Assembly (NCBI GenBank): GCA_947685225.1 | Contig: CANTUV010000004.1 | Coordinates: 11,315,001 to 11,379,000 of the forward strand | Direction: 5' to 3' | Length of the DNA: 64,000 bases | Source of the DNA: Garcia nutans | Taxonomy: Eukaryota; Streptophyta; Magnoliopsida; Malpighiales; Euphorbiaceae | Shown: piece after piece, positions 60,042 to 64,000 of the stretch | How the letters are laid out: every line of letters starts with the position of its first letter | Position numbering within the stretch: the stretch's first letter is position 1 | The notes under the pieces: generated by a model | Database searches by the model: none | What the model was told of the DNA's origin: nothing | What the model saw: the letters and a program-made list of their open reading frames with translations, nothing else | Translations under genes and position numbers: made by a program

Positions 60042-61433
60042 TCAGTTGGCAGATGAGAGAATTCAAAAAATTGTATTGGATTGCCAAAAGGGGGAAAGTC
60101 AAGACTTTCATGTGAGAAGTGATGGCAGTTTGTGGTGCAGAGATAGGTTGTGTATTCCTAATAATGCAAGACTAAAAAAATAATTTTGGAGGCATCAGTC
60201 AGTTTATGCTATGCACACTGGGAGTACCAAGATGTATCAGGATTTGAAATAATATTATTGGTGGTCAAGAATGAAGAGGGACATAGCAGAGTTTGTATCC
60301 AGATGTCTCACTTGTCAGAGAGTGAAGGCTGAGCACCAAGTTCCTTCGGGATTACTTCAGCATTATCAGTGCCAGAGTGGAAATGGGAGAGAGTGACGAT
60401 GGATTTTGTGACTGGATTGCCTTTGACTCAGAAGAAGCATGATGCAATCTGGGTGATTGTTGATCGGATGATGAACACAGCTCATTTTCTTCCAGTTCAG
60501 ATGGATTATTCTCTTGAGAGATTGGCTGAGCTGTATATCAATGAGATAGTGAGGTTACATGGAGTCCCAATTTCTTTTGTATCTAAACAAGATCGCCGAT
60601 TTACATCGAGATTGTGGAGAAGTTTGCAGGATGCTTTAGGCTCTCGGTTATATTTTAGCACTGCTTTCCATCTTCAGACAGATGGACAGTCAGAGAGAGT
60701 GATACAAAATTTAGAGGACATGTTGAGGAGTTGTATCATCGATTTCTCTGGGAGCTAGGATAAATTCTTACCACTGATTGAGTTTTCTTATAACAATAGT
60801 CATCAATCCCATATTAGAATGGTACCTTATGAGGTATTGTATGGTAGAAGATACAGGACACCTCTATGTTGGGATGAAGTTGGAGAAGGTAAGTTGATTG
60901 GTCCTGATTTGATTAGGGAAGTAGAAGAAAAAGTAAAGGTGATTAAGAATTGTCTGAAAGCAGCCTTAGACCGACAGAAATCATATTTAGATTTAAAAAG
61001 AAGAGACATAGAGTTCAGTGTAGGAGATAAAGTATTTTTGAAAGTATCTCCTTGGAAGAAAATTTTGAGATTCGGCCACAAAGGGAAGTTGAGTCCTTGT
61101 TTCATAGGACCTTATGAGGTACTGGAGAGAGTTAGACCAGTGGCCTATAGACTAGCTTTATTGCCTGAGTTGGATCGAATTCACAATGTCTTCCATGTCT
61201 CTATGCTTCAGAGGTACAGGTCTCACATTTTGTCAGTAGAGTCAATTGAGGTGAGTCTAGATCTGACTTATGAGGAAGAACCAGTGGCTATTTTTGCACG
61301 TGAAATGAAGGAGTTGAGAAATAAGAAAGTGTCACTTGTGAAAGTTCTTTGGAAGAATCATGCTACTGAAGAGGCAACAAGGGAGAGTGAGCAGATGATT
61401 CGGGATCAGTATCCCCGGTTGTTCCAAACTTGA
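60042..61433 (+). pseudogene. Element G pol, 3' part: integrase and tail
   Basis: It continues pol after the H insertion. The integrase zinc region ends in CLTCQRVKAEHQ near 60330, after TAA breaks near 60180 and 60249. The core keeps the first Asp (MDFVTGLP) and the Glu (DGQSERVIQN), but the second catalytic Asp position reads SKQDRRFTS, where the family has Ser-Asp. A frameshift near 60370 and TAG near 60757 interrupt it. From 60819 to 61433 one long frame holds the integrase C-terminus (KGKLSPCFIGPYEV) and a chromodomain-like tail (EEEPVAIFAREMKELRNKKV) ending LFQT and TGA. This tail supports the Tekay/Del chromovirus lineage. Confidence 0.9.
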
Positions 61434-61464
61434 GAGCAGGTAATTTTGAGGATGAAATTTATTT

Positions 61465-61479
61465 GTAGAGAGCGAGAAT
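61465..61479 (+). other. Element G polypurine tract
   Basis: GTAGAGAGCGAGAAT precedes the 3' LTR. It carries changes from the cleaner AGAGGGGGAGAAT of element H. Confidence 0.75.
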
Positions 61480-62314
61480 TATAATGTCTAAAAAATTTAA
61501 ATATATATATTAATTTTTAAAAATTAAATAAATGATTTAAAAGTATATATATATATACATATAATTAAGTGAAAAAGGAAAATGTGTATATAATATACAT
61601 ATGTAGATATACATAATATATACAAGTCAATATTTTAATATGGGTCAAATGTTATTTTAATTATTAAAATATTCATTAAGTGGTTAGTGGAAGATGATAT
61701 TTTTTATGTATTAATTAAGTATTATGTTTTTACTTGGCGGAGAGTAAAAGTTAGATAATTGTGTGGTTAAAAAGAGATTAGTTGGATAAAGAGGAGTTGG
61801 TGATTATCTTCTTCTTCTTTCTCCATTGAAGCCGGCTACTTCCATCAAAGGAAAAGAGAAATTTGTTTCTTAGTAACTCAAGTAATTGAAGGATTTCAAT
61901 TGTTCAAGTTGGAGTTTTAAGGATTTTCTCCATATTTGGTAAGTTTTCAACTTGTTTTCTTAATTTTCTATGGAAGTTTGTATATGTGTTAATTGGATGT
62001 TTGGTGTAGTATGTGTTAATGGTTGTTATTGGTATGTTTGAAGTTCTTTTGGGTAGTTAACTATGAATTTGGGGTTGGATTGAAGAAAAGGTTAAGTTTG
62101 GTGAAGAGAATAAGAGTTTTAGGTTGTGTAACTTTTGAATTGTGAAGTCATGGTTGTAATTGTGTATTTTTGCTTTTAATTGAGTTGCTTTGATGTTTAT
62201 ACAAGTATTTTATTGTATAATGATGGATTTGGTTGAGTTTGTATAGAGTTTGAAAAGGGTGATGAAAGATAATTTTGGATGTGACAATTATGTGTTGATA
62301 TCAGGATTTTTGGC

Positions 62315-62662
62315 CTGACACGTCCGGTGACACGGCCATGCCTTTGGGTGTGTCGATGGTTCTGTTTTCAGTGTAGGTGACACGCCCATGTCACTAAGCG
62401 TGTCACAGTTTCTGTGATGTTATAGTATTGACACGTGAAGTGACACGCCCATGTCACTGAGCGTGTCATATCTACTGTGTTGTAGGAGTTTTGGTACTGG
62501 CAAGGACACGTCCATGTCTCTGGACGTGTCTTATCTGTTGTAATATAGAGCTTAGGACATGGTCATTGACACACCCATGTCACTGACCGTGTCAAAGCTT
62601 CTGTGTTGTGGGTTTAGGGCATGGTCATTGACACGCCCGTGTTGTTGAGCGTGTCATGTGTA
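62315..62662 (+). repeat. GACACG...CGTGTC hairpin array, G 3' LTR
   Basis: Six units, several better preserved than in the 5' LTR, for example TGACACGCCCATGTCAC followed by GCGTGTCA near 62389 and 62440. Confidence 0.85.
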
Positions 62663-63662
62663 GAGTTTTCCCTAGATAGTTCTTTTCCTTATTTTTCTTT
62701 GTGTATCTTATCCTTGTGTTGAGAGGTTTTGTTTATACCTATAAGTGTATCACTAAGTGATTATTTATAATCACATTTGGTTTAGGCTTTGAAGAGACTT
62801 GAGTTACCCCAATCTAAGTGTTGAGGGATATCTTGGAAGAGGAGGTTGAAAGTGGTGTTTGTTGTTTTTAGAGGTAAGTAAAAACTTTAAATAATTGCTT
62901 ATATTTACATGACATTGGGACTTAACACATTTGGTTGGAAAATGTGTTAAGTTACTTGCTACATTGTTGGTGCATGAGTAATATGCTATGATTTGTATAA
63001 TGCCACAAATGCATTATATGTAATGTGAACTTTGTGCAAAATATGACAATGACCCAAAACGTATGGGTAATGCAATTTGTTATGTATAAATTAAAGATGG
63101 TATGTAAAGCCATTGGTGATGGCTATATTGATATAAATGAGATGATTGAGGCATTGTGTCTAGCTTGATCTTGAGATAATGAGAAAGATATTGATAATGG
63201 AATTATAAAAGAATTGTATGCCTAGTATGTTATTCAATTTTCAGAGTTTTGTGTTTGGCGACATGCCTAAAACGTAACAGTCCCTTGAAGCTGGGTTGGG
63301 CTTGGTCCTTGAAGCCTAGTTGGGATGTTACATGATGTAGCAGTCCCTTGAAGCTGGGTTGGGCCTAGTCCTTGAAGCCTAGTTGGGATGTTACATATGA
63401 GGTAATTTTCATTGTGATTATGATTTGTCTTCAGGGCTAGACACATGATGTCATCTTGGACTAAAGCAGTAATTCTAGGATTTGAATAGCATATTGGATT
63501 CTTTTGGGCCAATGCTTGTGTTTGCTTTTATGTGAATTATGAATTGTGGAACAACTGAGCAATATATTAAGATATAATGATATAATGTTATGAGATATAA
63601 TATCCTTATGTGTTGTACATTGACATTGCATTTGAACTATATTGTTATCAAAGTTTGTATCA

Positions 63663-63708
63663 CTAGGCTTTTGGCTTAGCGCGATTGTGATTCATCGCGC
63701 CGGTGACA
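63663..63708 (+). other. Double-hairpin module, G 3' LTR
   Basis: Stem 1 is CTAGGC/GCTTAG with one G-U pair. Stem 2 is perfect, GCGCGAT/ATCGCGC. It is followed by CGGTGACA where the other copies have AGGTGAC. Confidence 0.8.
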
Positions 63709-64000
63709 GGGTAGATTCAGTTGAACTGGAGAGTTCGTCTAGACCGAGTCGAGTCTAGGCTTGAGACCTTGAGTGCAGAGTTGATTGTTAGACATCAAGA
63801 TCAAAGACAAACTGCTAGCATGTATACATTTTATATTTTTGTACATATTGATTTCATGTACATTATGTTATATTTTGATGAATACATTTGTATATTCTGC
63901 ACCCTATCAAAACTATTTTGGATAAACCTTTGGTAAAGAAGTTATATATGTGTTTTAGCAAGTAATATTTCATATATTATTTATATGATATTAGTTTAAT

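Larger units (their letters stand above)
39786..64000 (+). mobile_element. Element G: Tekay-like Gypsy element, interrupted
   Basis: The 5' LTR (39786-42460), primer site, gag-pol in two parts (42643-45864 and 60042-61433), polypurine tract and 3' LTR (61480 onward) define it. Element H inserted in pol with duplication GAGAC, and the area was then tandemly duplicated. The 3' LTR runs off the window about 155 bp before its expected end, so the right target duplication is not visible. Confidence 0.92.
61480..64000 (+). repeat. 3' LTR of element G, cut by window end
   Basis: It matches the 5' LTR (39786 onward) throughout. The terminal TG has become TA (TATAATGTCT). It keeps the hairpin array (62315-62662) and the double-hairpin module (63663-63708). 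Confidence 0.9.

Overview
The window looks like repeat-dense heterochromatin of a flowering plant, probably a dicot. It is AT-rich, I recognise no host gene, tRNA or rRNA, and nearly all of it is LTR retrotransposons nested in one another. The families are plant-specific: Ty3/Gypsy Tat/Ogre-like elements with a tRNA-Arg primer site, Ty3/Gypsy Tekay/Del-like elements with a tRNA-iMet primer site and a C-terminal chromodomain-like tail, and one Ty1/Copia element that resembles the SIRE type.

Layout. 1-3002: 5' end of a minus-strand Tat-like element (leader, primer site, LTR). 3003-9621: 3' part of a plus-strand Tat-like element. It holds a coding remnant, an antisense intron-bearing plant-mobile-domain gene (4086-6384), a tandem repeat, a polypurine tract and an LTR. 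10055-23066: one minus-strand Gypsy solo LTR with target duplication TTAGG, split by a minus-strand Copia element (11361-19882) and by a Tat-like solo LTR (19948-22180, duplication GTTAG). 24198-25440: truncated Tat-like LTR. 25451-39400: non-coding Tekay-like element E, interrupted by a complete gag-only element (28466-35640, duplication TGACC). 39786 to beyond 64000: Tekay-like element G. Element H is inserted in its pol gene (duplication GAGAC), and the region was then tandemly duplicated with an 11,116 bp offset, leaving a truncated LTR junction and a recombinant solo LTR.

Function. All gag-pol genes seen are broken. Many stops are TAG or TAA where a sister copy keeps CAG or CAA, which fits cytosine deamination of methylated DNA. 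H lost 741 bp of integrase, in frame, between TCTC repeats. The gag-only element is nearly intact and may have depended on enzymes made by others.

Most interesting signals: (1) a double hairpin followed in several families by a splice-donor-like CAGGTGA, shared by the LTRs of the Tekay-like elements although stem sequences differ; (2) a long near-perfect hairpin near the start of Tat-like LTRs with matching changes in both arms; (3) the antisense multi-exon plant-mobile-domain gene inside a retrotransposon, flanked by duplicated polypurine-like motifs; (4) the duplication and recombinant LTR in the G/H complex.
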